Shown here piece after piece: positions 30,207 through 37,049 of a stretch of 37,882 bases of DNA. How positions within the stretch are numbered: the first letter of the stretch is position 1; each line of letters starts with the position of its first letter. The notes under the pieces were generated by a model. It ran no database searches, had not been told where the DNA came from, and saw only the letters and a program-made list of their open reading frames with translations. This stretch comes from Oscillospiraceae bacterium (GTDB taxonomy: Bacteria; Bacillota; Clostridia; Oscillospirales; Ruminococcaceae). Where the stretch lies: contig JAFQBT010000131.1 of assembly GCA_017399625.1 (NCBI GenBank), positions 1 to 37,882 of the forward strand, written 5' to 3'. The translations under genes were made by a program, and so were the position numbers.

Positions 30207-30746
30207 TTGAACTTGAGAAAATACGTTGATCTTTATTGCAAAGAGGAAAAAATCGAAATAAATATTTCCGCGGAAATGCCGGAAGGCTATGAAAATGCTT
30301 TCGGAACCTTTGACGTTCTCATGAATACTCTTTTCATAAATGAAAAAATAATTTCGGATCTTCCGGAATATGAACAGCTTTTTTATCTTTTCCATGAACT
30401 GCGCCATGCATCGCAGTATCTTGCTCCGGAAAAATTCAGCAGCGAAATACAGAAAAGCCGCTTTTATGTAATTCTTTATAACGGAACCTGTTTCAGGCTT
30501 TTTGAAAACGAATGGAAAGAATGTTCAATAGAAGGAACCGGGGAATATTTCAGGAATCTTTATATGAATCTTCCCTATGAAAAAGATGCAAACGTTTTTG
30601 CATACAGGAAAACGTCGGAAATCCTCGGGGATTCTGCCGGACTTCGGGAACTTTATTCATACTGGGTTCCGGGCTGCAGTTTTAGAATTGATGATTTTAC
30701 GGAAGTTTTCGGAATAATAGACGAAAAATGTAAAAAAGGGACCTGA
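30207..30746 (+). CDS. HExxH zinc metallopeptidase, ImmA/IrrE-like
   Basis: A 179-residue protein with the zinc-peptidase motif HELRH (63-67) in QLFYLFHELRHASQYL. It is flanked as in ImmA/IrrE-type peptidases, which cleave repressors of mobile elements or stress genes. The C-terminal half (EKDANVFAYRKTSEIL) supplies a plausible third ligand (D/E near 135). TTG start at 30207 with AAGGAGG 9 bases upstream; TATAAT is at 30172-30177. No partner repressor (XRE) gene is adjacent, which is unusual for ImmA. It may instead be a stand-alone peptidase fold protein. Confidence 0.7.
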   Translation: MNLRKYVDLYCKEEKIEINISAEMPEGYENAFGTFDVLMNTLFINEKIISDLPEYEQLFYLFHELRHASQYLAPEKFSSEIQKSRFYVILYNGTCFRLFENEWKECSIEGTGEYFRNLYMNLPYEKDANVFAYRKTSEILGDSAGLRELYSYWVPGCSFRIDDFTEVFGIIDEKCKKGT

Positions 30747-30769
30747 CGCAAAGCGTCAGATCCTTTTTT
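30733..30769 (+). terminator. Intrinsic terminator
   Basis: AAAGGGACCTGACGC, AAA, GCGTCAGATCCTTTTTT directly over the stop of the peptidase gene. Confidence 0.85.
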
Positions 30770-30854
30770 CTGCATTCTTATTATACCATATTTTCCGCCG
30801 CAGAACAAGTCTTGTAATTACCGGCTTTCCGCAATATAATTTTCACCGAAAGAG

Positions 30855-31430
30855 GTGATTATTACGGAACTTTTCCACGGAAGCCGCACCGGCGGCATAA
30901 AAATCCTTGAACCGCGCCTTGCGGATCACGAAAGACCCTATATTTATTTTTCCACCATCGAAGTTGTCGCGGCTTTTTATCTTTGCAACGGTGTCGAAAG
31001 GCCGTATTACTGGTTCCCGTACGGTTTTTCAAAAAACGGCATTCCGGTTTATGATGAACTCTATCCTGATGCTCTGCGGGAGGTTTCGGAAGGCATAAGC
31101 GGCTTTATTTATACGGTGGAAGCGGAGGAAAACGAAGTTCTTCCGTTCAAAAATATCCCCTGCGCAAGGCTTGGAACGGTGCCTTTTAAGGTAAAAAACT
31201 GCATCGAAGTTCCGGATGCTTATGAACTCCTGATGAAATATGTTTCCGAAGGAAAGCTTTTTATCGGAAAATACGAGGATAAATCGGAAAGGGAACTCAA
31301 CTGGTACTATAACAAAATCCTTGAATATATTTCCGGGAAAGAAATGATAAAAACCCCCGATTGTTCCTATGCAAAATTCGTCCGGGAAAAATTCCCGTGG
31401 ATATGGGAAAAATATGAGAGTGGATTTTAG
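30855..31430 (+). CDS. Protein with ADP-ribosyltransferase-like N-terminus, unknown function
   Basis: About 191 residues. The N-terminus, ELFHGSR, then ILEPRLADHERPYIYFSTIEVVAAFY, follows the pattern (L-x-HGS ... LEPR ... ifaT...a..f) seen at the start of several ART-fold and related families. No catalytic Glu motif is obvious, so this is only a resemblance. Start choice is uncertain: the GTG at 30855 overlaps the best ribosome site (AAAGAGGTG), while the codons at proper spacing are ATT and ACG (30861-30866). A promoter is not clear. The stop overlaps that of the convergent DUF3021 gene by 3 bases. Confidence 0.55.
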   Translation: MIITELFHGSRTGGIKILEPRLADHERPYIYFSTIEVVAAFYLCNGVERPYYWFPYGFSKNGIPVYDELYPDALREVSEGISGFIYTVEAEENEVLPFKNIPCARLGTVPFKVKNCIEVPDAYELLMKYVSEGKLFIGKYEDKSERELNWYYNKILEYISGKEMIKTPDCSYAKFVREKFPWIWEKYESGF

Positions 31431-31852
31431 ATTTTCCCTTTGCGGAGCCTGTTGAGGTCCTCAATCTTCCTGCGGGAACAAAGATAAATTATAAGCCAGA
31501 TGAAGGCGAATCCTGCCGCAAAAATCGCGGTGAAAATCCCGAGCGCCTCTGCATTTTTCGGAATCCAGTCGTTCATAAGATACATGATGAGATAATCCAG
31601 ATAAAGAACAGCCGCATGAATAAGCGCGGAAGAAACAACCGGAATTTTTTCGCTTTGATAAATCGCGGTGATTCCGCCGGCGATGAATGCCATGACCGTA
31701 ATGCTGAGGATTCCAACGGAAACTTCACCGACGGAAAGGTTTTCGATACCTTCAATTCTTCCGACTATATAATATATTACCGCAAGGATAACCGGTCCGC
31801 CCCAGGCGGAAACAAAACCTCGTTTTAAAAATTCCCTGAAAAACGATTTCAT
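31427..31852 (-). CDS. DUF3021 family membrane protein
   Basis: A 141-residue protein with four membrane helices and a polar C-terminus (CSRRKIEDLNRLRKGKI), matching DUF3021. In Firmicutes these are co-encoded with small LytTR regulators and are thought to modulate them from the membrane. The ATG overlaps the LytTR stop by 4 bases (ATGA), so translation is coupled. Confidence 0.85.
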   Translation of the reverse strand: MKSFFREFLKRGFVSAWGGPVILAVIYYIVGRIEGIENLSVGEVSVGILSITVMAFIAGGITAIYQSEKIPVVSSALIHAAVLYLDYLIMYLMNDWIPKNAEALGIFTAIFAAGFAFIWLIIYLCSRRKIEDLNRLRKGKI

Positions 31853-32292
31853 TTCTTAAAATACCTCCTTTTGATTTCTGCAAAACAGCGGCGGGAAACA
31901 TATTCCTTGTTTCCGCTTTTAAAAACCGCATCGACTGAGCCGATTATTGTTGCGGAAAAACGGTCGATTCGTTTTTCGTTCGCAACGGCGGATTTGTTGA
32001 TGCGGATAAAATATGAGGGAAGAGCTTCCTCGATTTCGGAAAGCCGCATTTTTATCCGATATTTTTTGCCGGCGGAATCGGTAACAAAGGTTTTTCCGTC
32101 CTCGGAAAAAACGCATTCGATTTCCGGAAAAGGGAGAATTTTCATTTCGTCCTCGGTAAAAACCGGAATGCGGTCCGTTCCGCTGTACTGCATAACAAGA
32201 ATTTCAATTTTTTCAGTGAGGGAAGAGCGGCTGTGCACCGTCGCTTTGATTTCTTCCTCTTTTGTTTCATCGATGATAAGGCTGAATTTCAT
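31849..32292 (-). CDS. LytTR-domain transcriptional regulator
   Basis: A 147-residue regulator: a short N-terminal region (KFSLIIDETKEEEIKATVHS) then a LytTR DNA-binding domain (about 45-147) with IECVFSEDGKTFVTDSAGK, MRLSEIEEALPSYFIRINKS and KSGNKEYVSRRC. There is no receiver domain. With DUF3021 it forms the common LytTR-DUF3021 pair, usually autoregulated. I chose the ATG at 32292, 5 bases after AGGAGGTG; a longer in-frame form has no ribosome site. Target genes cannot be named. Confidence 0.88.
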   Translation of the reverse strand: MKFSLIIDETKEEEIKATVHSRSSLTEKIEILVMQYSGTDRIPVFTEDEMKILPFPEIECVFSEDGKTFVTDSAGKKYRIKMRLSEIEEALPSYFIRINKSAVANEKRIDRFSATIIGSVDAVFKSGNKEYVSRRCFAEIKRRYFKK

Positions 32293-32379
32293 TCTTTCAC
32301 CTCCTGCAAAATATGATAGCATATTGAAAAATAAATTTGTGGAAAAATCGCCCTTCGGCAAAAAATCCGGAGCAATCGG

Positions 32380-32410
32380 AAAAAAGACAACCCAAAGGGC
32401 TGTCTTTTTC
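32380..32410 (-). terminator. Terminator of the leftward DUF89 operon
   Basis: Minus strand AAAAAGACAGCCC, TTT, GGGTTGTCTTTTTT, just past the DUF89 stop. Confidence 0.85.
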
Positions 32411-32416
32411 TGAATA

Positions 32417-33271
32417 TCAACGTTTTTTGTTTTTTGCGCAAAGGAGGGAACGCTCCGGAACGCCGGCATATTCAGCAATCACCGGACATTTTACCATAAA
32501 GAGGAAATAGATGTTTTCCTCCTCTTCGCTGAGGGATTCGTAATTTCCCTGACCTTTAGAAATAATAACATCCGCGGATTTATAGATTCTGAGGAAATCC
32601 TTGCTGTTTCGGGAAAGAACGGTTCCAAGAGAGCAGTCGCCGTTGCCGATAATTTCAGCAACCTCATCCATTCCGACAAAAAGCGCATCTTCGGCAATAT
32701 TATCGTTTGCGGCGGGTGCTCCCCGAACACCGAAATAAACTTTGCATTCCGGGTTTATTTTATGAATTTGCTTTATAAGGATTTTATCAATGCAGATTTC
32801 GCCGCAGTTATCTCCGAGATAGAGAAGTGTTTCGGCATTTCTGATGTCCTCAAGAAGCTCGTCGGAATCGTCGATGGTAAAATCAATGCTTTCCGCGGCG
32901 GGAAAAAGTTTTTCGATTTCGGAATCGATATCCACCCTTATGGCGCTGAAATCGACGATGTTTCCGAGCACAGCAAGTTTTACAGCGTCCCGGAAAGAAT
33001 GGATTTTTTCTTCAAAAAGCGGCGTTTTTTCAAGGAAAAGCCGGTTGTAATAGGTTTTGAGTTCCCTGAAGGGATCGTAAATTCCGGTTTTTTCGGAAAA
33101 AATCCGGTAAATATTGCCGCTTATGTCCGGGCTGGATTTTGAAAAATCCGCCGCTGACAAAAATTCAAAGGTTTCGTGAAAAATATCGTCAAGGTTTTCC
33201 GTTCCGGCAATGTCTGCGGTTTTGATAATCTGCTTCAGCAGGCAGGGAAGGCAATGTTTGCTTATTTTCAT
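32417..33271 (-). CDS. DUF89 / ARMT1-like metal-dependent phosphatase
   Basis: A 284-residue member of the DUF89 (damage-control phosphatase) family. The N-terminal helical part starts MKISKHCLPCLLKQ with CxxC. The Rossmann-like part has YLGDNCGEICIDKILI (the DNxGE motif that binds metal), GAPAANDNI.EDA, and KGQGNYESLSE. Family members are thought to hydrolyse damaged or excess sugar phosphates. The ATG at 33271 follows GCGAGG. It is the last gene of a leftward run from 34793, lying 13 bases after the methionine sulfoxide reductase. Confidence 0.9.
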   Translation of the reverse strand: MKISKHCLPCLLKQIIKTADIAGTENLDDIFHETFEFLSAADFSKSSPDISGNIYRIFSEKTGIYDPFRELKTYYNRLFLEKTPLFEEKIHSFRDAVKLAVLGNIVDFSAIRVDIDSEIEKLFPAAESIDFTIDDSDELLEDIRNAETLLYLGDNCGEICIDKILIKQIHKINPECKVYFGVRGAPAANDNIAEDALFVGMDEVAEIIGNGDCSLGTVLSRNSKDFLRIYKSADVIISKGQGNYESLSEEEENIYFLFMVKCPVIAEYAGVPERSLLCAKNKKR

Positions 33272-33284
33272 TTTTTTCCTCGCC

Positions 33285-33731
33285 TTAAAGAACTTTTTCA
33301 AGGATTTTTACAAAATCCTCAAGTCCGTTTTTATCCTCTTCGGAAAATCTTCCGATAACCGGGCTGTCGATATCGAGCACGCCCCAGATTTTTCCGTCAA
33401 CGCGGATGGGAACAACTATTTCAGAATTGGAGGCGCAGTCACAGGCAATGTGTCCCGGGAACTGATGAACGTCCGGAACAAGCTGGGTTTTATTTTCCAA
33501 GGCGGCAGTTCCGCAAACGCCTCTTCCAACGGCAATTTCGATGCAGGCGGTTTTGCCCTGGAACGGTCCGAGAACAAGCTTTCCGTCGGTCATTTTATAA
33601 AATCCGGCCCAATTAAGATCCGGAAGATATTCCCGGATAAGGGCGGATGCATTCGCAAGATTTGCGGTTTCATAAGGAACTCCGTCGGTTATGGCGGCAA
33701 GACTTTGGCAAAGAAGGGAATAATCGGTCAT
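33285..33731 (-). CDS. msrC: Free methionine-(R)-sulfoxide reductase (GAF domain)
   Basis: A 148-residue single GAF-domain enzyme that reduces free methionine-R-sulfoxide using thioredoxin-type donors. The three conserved Cys are present at C63 (TACIEI), C73 (GRGVCGTA) and C97 (FPGHIACDC), with DVHQFPGHI and SNSEIVVPI around the active site. ATG at 33731 with AAGGAGG upstream, 1 base after the preceding stop. Confidence 0.92.
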   Translation of the reverse strand: MTDYSLLCQSLAAITDGVPYETANLANASALIREYLPDLNWAGFYKMTDGKLVLGPFQGKTACIEIAVGRGVCGTAALENKTQLVPDVHQFPGHIACDCASNSEIVVPIRVDGKIWGVLDIDSPVIGRFSEEDKNGLEDFVKILEKVL

Positions 33732-33732
33732 C

Positions 33733-34173
33733 TTAAGCCTCCTTATATTTTTTTACCGTTGCGGGAATATGTCCGCAGGCAAAGATAAGCGCGAAAACAA
33801 CAAGGAACCAATGGCGGAGAAGGATTCCGCAAAGAAGGAAAACCGCAATCCGGAGAACAGCAAGAATAATCGCTTTTGCAAAGCTCTGTTTTTTAAAGAA
33901 AAGAACGTAGATTATTATGTATGCCGCAAGAAGGATTCCATTTCCGGCGAAATATATTATTGTTTCTTCCGGGGAACTGAATCCGAATTCCCATACTCCG
34001 AGGGGAAGTATCATCAGCAGCATCGAAACATATCTTCCGAACTGTTCGGTGACTGAAGCCGCACCGCTTATTCTGATGTCCGCTTTCTGGCGGTGGATGG
34101 AAAAGAGAAGATCCGGAATTATAAGTGCCCAGACTATTCCGGCTTCGATGAAATTTATAAGATTAAGTACCAT
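33733..34173 (-). CDS. Four- to five-TM membrane protein
   Basis: A 146-residue hydrophobic protein. A first helix containing EAGIVWALIIPDLLF is followed by a polar loop (HRQKADIRISGAASVTEQFG) and three or four more helices; it ends in KKYKEA. The ATG follows GTGAGG. Same strand and tight spacing with msrC suggest one transcript. I do not recognise the family with confidence. Confidence 0.65.
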   Translation of the reverse strand: MVLNLINFIEAGIVWALIIPDLLFSIHRQKADIRISGAASVTEQFGRYVSMLLMILPLGVWEFGFSSPEETIIYFAGNGILLAAYIIIYVLFFKKQSFAKAIILAVLRIAVFLLCGILLRHWFLVVFALIFACGHIPATVKKYKEA

Positions 34174-34194
34174 AGTTTTACCTCACGCATTTTT

Positions 34195-34542
34195 TTATTT
34201 CAGAATTTTATCAAGGCTTTTTCCTTTTGCAAGTTCGTCAACAAGTTTATCGAGAATACGTATATCTTTCATAAGCGGGTCTTCGATATTTTCGATGCGG
34301 ATACCGCAGATACTTCCGGTAACATACGCTTTGTCAGGATTCATAAAAGGTGCGTTGCGGAAAAAATCTCCGTAACTGATTTCCGAACCGAGAGCGGATT
34401 TGATTTCCTCTGTTTTATATCCGGTGAGCCATTCGGTTACCGCAAAGACCTCATCCGCTGTGCGTTTTTTCCGTTCCGCTTTTTGAATAAGAAGGGGATA
34501 GACCTTCGAAAAATTCATATTGAATATTTTTTCGTTTTCCAT
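34195..34542 (-). CDS. DUF2200 family protein
   Basis: A 115-residue cytoplasmic protein matching DUF2200 along its whole length: FNMNFSKVYPLLIQKAERK, the helix EVFAVTEWLTGY, GSICGIRIENIEDPLM, then RILDKLVDELAKGKSLDKIL. Function is not established. AGGTAAC before the ATG is a weak ribosome site. It lies between two small genes on the same strand with short gaps. Confidence 0.9.
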   Translation of the reverse strand: MENEKIFNMNFSKVYPLLIQKAERKKRTADEVFAVTEWLTGYKTEEIKSALGSEISYGDFFRNAPFMNPDKAYVTGSICGIRIENIEDPLMKDIRILDKLVDELAKGKSLDKILK

Positions 34543-34547
34543 TTTTG

Positions 34548-34793
34548 TTACCTGTTTCGGTTTATGAAAAATTTTGCTTTTTCGTAATCTTTTTGGCGGA
34601 CGTAAATTTTATATTCGTAATTGCAGCTCATGTCGATTCCGAAAGAACCGGTTCTTCCGCGGTTAAAATCGTTTCTGCCTTTGCATTTTACATAGTGCTC
34701 GATATTTTTATCCCGGAGAAGATTTCGTATCCGGAGCTGTTCGTTTGAATCATAAGTGATAAAAACTTCCCTTCGGTTAAAAATCGTAATCAA
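34548..34793 (-). CDS. Small protein resembling DUF2007 (81 aa)
   Basis: An 81-residue protein: a beta strand (ITIFNRREVFITYDS), a helix (NEQLRIRNLLRDKNI), strands (YVKCKGR, YEYKIYVR) and a final helix (KDYEKAKFFINR). The beta-alpha-beta-beta-alpha pattern resembles the DUF2007 'signal transducing' family, but the match is weak. TTG start at 34793 with GGAGG 7 bases upstream; an ATG 30 bases further out has no ribosome site. First gene of the leftward run ending at DUF89. Confidence 0.6.
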   Translation of the reverse strand: MITIFNRREVFITYDSNEQLRIRNLLRDKNIEHYVKCKGRNDFNRGRTGSFGIDMSCNYEYKIYVRQKDYEKAKFFINRNR

Positions 34794-34846
34794 AAGAACA
34801 CCTCCGCCTGTTTTTTTATCCATTATATCACTAAAGTACGAAAAAG

Positions 34847-34876
34847 AAAAGCGTGCCTTCCGGCACGCTTTTTTAA
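34847..34876. terminator. Orphan bidirectional terminator
   Basis: AAAAGCGTGCC, TTCC, GGCACGCTTTT with T-runs on both strands. No gene to its right ends here, so it may be left from a neighbour displaced by the adjacent island. Confidence 0.8.
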
Positions 34877-35142
34877 AATGCTGATTATCAGTCTCTGGGT
34901 TTCATGGTGGGGAGTATGCTCAAGGAACGTTTTGGATACTCTACATAACTCTACGAATACCTAATAAAATGCTTTGTTAAGCCATTTTACCAATGTTGTA
35001 AATAGTGCAGTAATTTATATAAATTCTTGCAAATTCTTATAAATCCTGCAGTTATTGGCGTACGGTTGGCGTAAAATTGGCGTATGAAAAAGGAAAGATT
35101 TTAATGAAAATTATTAAATTAAACAATAAAATGGTGGTTATA
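34877..35142. other. Gene-free island edge
   Basis: About 270 bases with no convincing reading frame. The sequence becomes AT-rich from about 34950. It contains the three TTGGCGTA repeats at 35056-35087 and a short direct repeat AAATTCTT (35021-35040 region). This is where I would expect an attachment site, but I cannot define a core. Confidence 0.4.
35056..35087 (+). repeat. TTGGCGTA repeats, possible integrase arm sites (right)
   Basis: TTGGCGTA at 35056, 35067 and 35078, exactly 11 bases apart, so all on one face of the helix. Same octamer and orientation as at 308-359. Confidence 0.6.
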
Positions 35143-35171
35143 TTGTATCATTAGTTATGGTAGGCTATAAT
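35143..35171 (+). promoter_or_regulatory. Promoter of the KAP NTPase gene
   Basis: TTGTAT (35143-35148), 17 bases, TATAAT (35166-35171). Confidence 0.65.
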
Positions 35172-35200
35172 TAATATAGAACATTATTGAGGAGGAAAAT

Positions 35201-36571
35201 ATGAAAACTTTTGAGTTATTACCAACGAAAGAAAACTTAATATATACCTATAAAAATGATATTATTCAAAGAAACGCTTATTTGCATCGTTTTATAGAAT
35301 TACTTAACTCAATTGATGATGGCTTTTCAATTGCTTTAGGTGGTAAATGGGGAAGCGGAAAAACATTTTTTGTTAAACAGGCAAAAATGATTATGGATGT
35401 TAATAATCAATTTATAAAAGAGATGTCTGATGAGGATTCAAGTTTGATTAAATACACTTGGAATGAATACAACAAAAAACATCATAATCAGTTGAAAAAT
35501 CAAGTATGCGTGTATTACGATTCTTGGAAATATGATAATGATGATGACCCGCTGTTGTCATTAATATATGAAATAGCAAATGAACTTGGCATAAATTATG
35601 ATTTCACAGAAGAAAGTTCAACTGCTGAGGTCTTCATTTCTTTAATCGACTTTTTAAAAGGTTTAAATATAAAAGAGCTTTATAATACAATGAAAAGCCA
35701 AAAGAATTTGATGGAAGGAATAGAAAAAGAGAGAAAATTAACAGATCAAATAAATACATTTTTTGATTCTGTATTAGCGGAGAGAGGAGATAGACTCGTA
35801 ATTTTTATTGATGAGTTGGATAGATGTAAACCAAGTTATGCCGTTAATCTACTTGAGAAAATAAAACACTATTTTTCTAATGAAAGAGTTACTTTTGTTT
35901 TTTCAATAAATAATATTGAACTTATCAATACTATTCAAAAATATTATGGACAATCTTTTGATTCTGGAAGATATCTTGATAGATTTTTTGATTTAAGATT
36001 AGATTTACCACCAATTGATAAGGAAAACTTTTTGGATTATATGGGATTTAAAATGCGAGGTGTTACATATATACAAGATAAGGTCGTTTTAGCGGTTGTT
36101 AAATATTTTGGGCTTGAAATGAGAGAAATAACACGTTTTTTAAAGCTTATAAAAGTTGCAGTTTATAAACCTGCACATACAGATCCGAATTTAGATAATT
36201 CTGATGCTTTGTGTATTTATTATATTATTCCGGTTATGCTGGGTTTGAAAATGTATAATACCAAAAACTATTACGATTTAATCCAAGGTAAAGATTGTAC
36301 TCCACTAATAGACGTTTTATCTGATTTCAAAAATAATAAGCTTTTTAAGGAACTTTTAAAATATAAAGAAACATATGAAAAACTGGGTGAAGATATGCGA
36401 GTAGTAAAAATAGAAGATAAAATTACAGAGGTCTATGATGCACTTTTTAATACTCAGTATACATCTGAAAATGATTATAGATGTATAGGTTCGCTTACAT
36501 TTACCGAAGAAAACAAACAAATGATTGAAGAAACAATTAATCTTTTTTCAATTTATACAGATTTAAATTAA
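35201..36571 (+). CDS. KAP family P-loop NTPase
   Basis: A 456-residue KAP-type NTPase. Walker A is GGKWGSGKTFF (47-57) and Walker B VIFIDELDRC (about 198-207). The motifs VCVYYDSWKYDNDDDPLLSL and FVFSINN and a conserved RYLDRFFDLRLDLPP segment are typical of the family. No membrane insertion is evident, unlike some KAP members. The gene is far more AT-rich than the rest of the window and uses TTA, ATA and AGA freely, so it was acquired. ATG with GAGGAGG upstream. It is the only gene between arm-like repeats and an integrase fragment, i.e. single-gene cargo. KAP NTPases are found in defence contexts, so an anti-phage role is plausible but unproven. Confidence 0.88.
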   Translation: MKTFELLPTKENLIYTYKNDIIQRNAYLHRFIELLNSIDDGFSIALGGKWGSGKTFFVKQAKMIMDVNNQFIKEMSDEDSSLIKYTWNEYNKKHHNQLKNQVCVYYDSWKYDNDDDPLLSLIYEIANELGINYDFTEESSTAEVFISLIDFLKGLNIKELYNTMKSQKNLMEGIEKERKLTDQINTFFDSVLAERGDRLVIFIDELDRCKPSYAVNLLEKIKHYFSNERVTFVFSINNIELINTIQKYYGQSFDSGRYLDRFFDLRLDLPPIDKENFLDYMGFKMRGVTYIQDKVVLAVVKYFGLEMREITRFLKLIKVAVYKPAHTDPNLDNSDALCIYYIIPVMLGLKMYNTKNYYDLIQGKDCTPLIDVLSDFKNNKLFKELLKYKETYEKLGEDMRVVKIEDKITEVYDALFNTQYTSENDYRCIGSLTFTEENKQMIEETINLFSIYTDLN

Positions 36572-36594
36572 TTTAAAAAATGCTATATTCTAAA

Positions 36595-36634
36595 AAAAGC
36601 CCGGTGAGTAAAAAATCCCCGGGTTTCTTTTTTT
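36595..36634. terminator. Terminator between KAP NTPase and integrase fragment
   Basis: AAAGCCCGG ... CCGGGTTTCTTTTTT, with an A-run on the left; serves both strands. Confidence 0.7.
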
Positions 36635-36788
36635 AAAGCAATTCCATAACGTTTCGGGCATTTTCATACATTCCTTGCGTCACATGAGTATAGATATTTA
36701 TTGTTGTTGAAATGTCTGAGTGGCCCAAAATGGTTTGGATCATTTTTACATCGAGATTGGATTCATATAATCTTGTGGCAAACGTATG
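36633..36788 (-). pseudogene. Tyrosine integrase C-terminal fragment
   Basis: Read on the minus strand, 51 codons give [20 protein letters not shown], then [20 protein letters not shown], then [11 protein letters not shown] and a stop. These are the last three catalytic motifs of a tyrosine recombinase: H-x-x-R (HTFATR), LGH and the nucleophile Tyr (NIYTHV). Immediately upstream of HTF the frame meets a stop (36792-36794) and the sequence changes character, so the gene was cut here by the element to the right. The rest of the gene is not in the window, apart from the unrelated-looking N-terminal fragment at 51-272. Confidence 0.85.
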
Positions 36789-37049
36789 CCCTTACGGTAT
36801 AATTACGACAAACCGGAAAAGCCCCGTATTTCAAGGGTTTTCGGTTATCAGGCAAGGTTTTTCATCCTTTTCCAACCCGAAAAATCAAGCCGCGAAGTAG
36901 TTATATCGTAGGAGGTGTTATATTAACGACAAAAACTAAATACCGTTTGGGCGGGCTGTCTGCCTGCCCAAGAAATCAGGACATTTCCTCTGAAAAGAAG
37001 AAATGTCCTTTTTTTGTACCCAAAATCCAATACCGACAGGAGGAAAACA
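36789..37049. other. Left end and leader of a second mobile element
   Basis: From about 36789 the sequence no longer matches integrase. It holds AGGAGG (36911-36916) with only non-ATG codons after it, a GC-rich hairpin (GGGCGGGC/GCCTGCCC), a strong terminator hairpin (36978-37015) and then the parB ribosome site. No convincing gene is present. Confidence 0.5.
36978..37015 (+). terminator. Terminator hairpin in the parB leader
   Basis: AGGACATTTC ... GAAATGTCCTTTTTTT, 35 bases before the parB start. It either ends an upstream transcript or attenuates parB. Confidence 0.75.

Noticed and set aside
1..34700. Apparent abundance of GTGCTC/GAGCAC hexamers, considered as an uptake or methylation motif
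   Set aside because: My rough count is only modestly above chance for a 38 kb window and many copies are ordinary codon pairs; no positional pattern.
300..36790. The whole window as one integrated element bounded by integrase pieces and arm-like repeats
   Set aside because: The 34 kb between them has uniform host composition and metabolic genes, with no phage, conjugation or replication genes. Two separate insertion events are simpler.
36712..36900. 62-codon plus-strand frame across the integrase/element junction
   Set aside because: It runs antisense through the integrase catalytic motifs and has no ribosome site.
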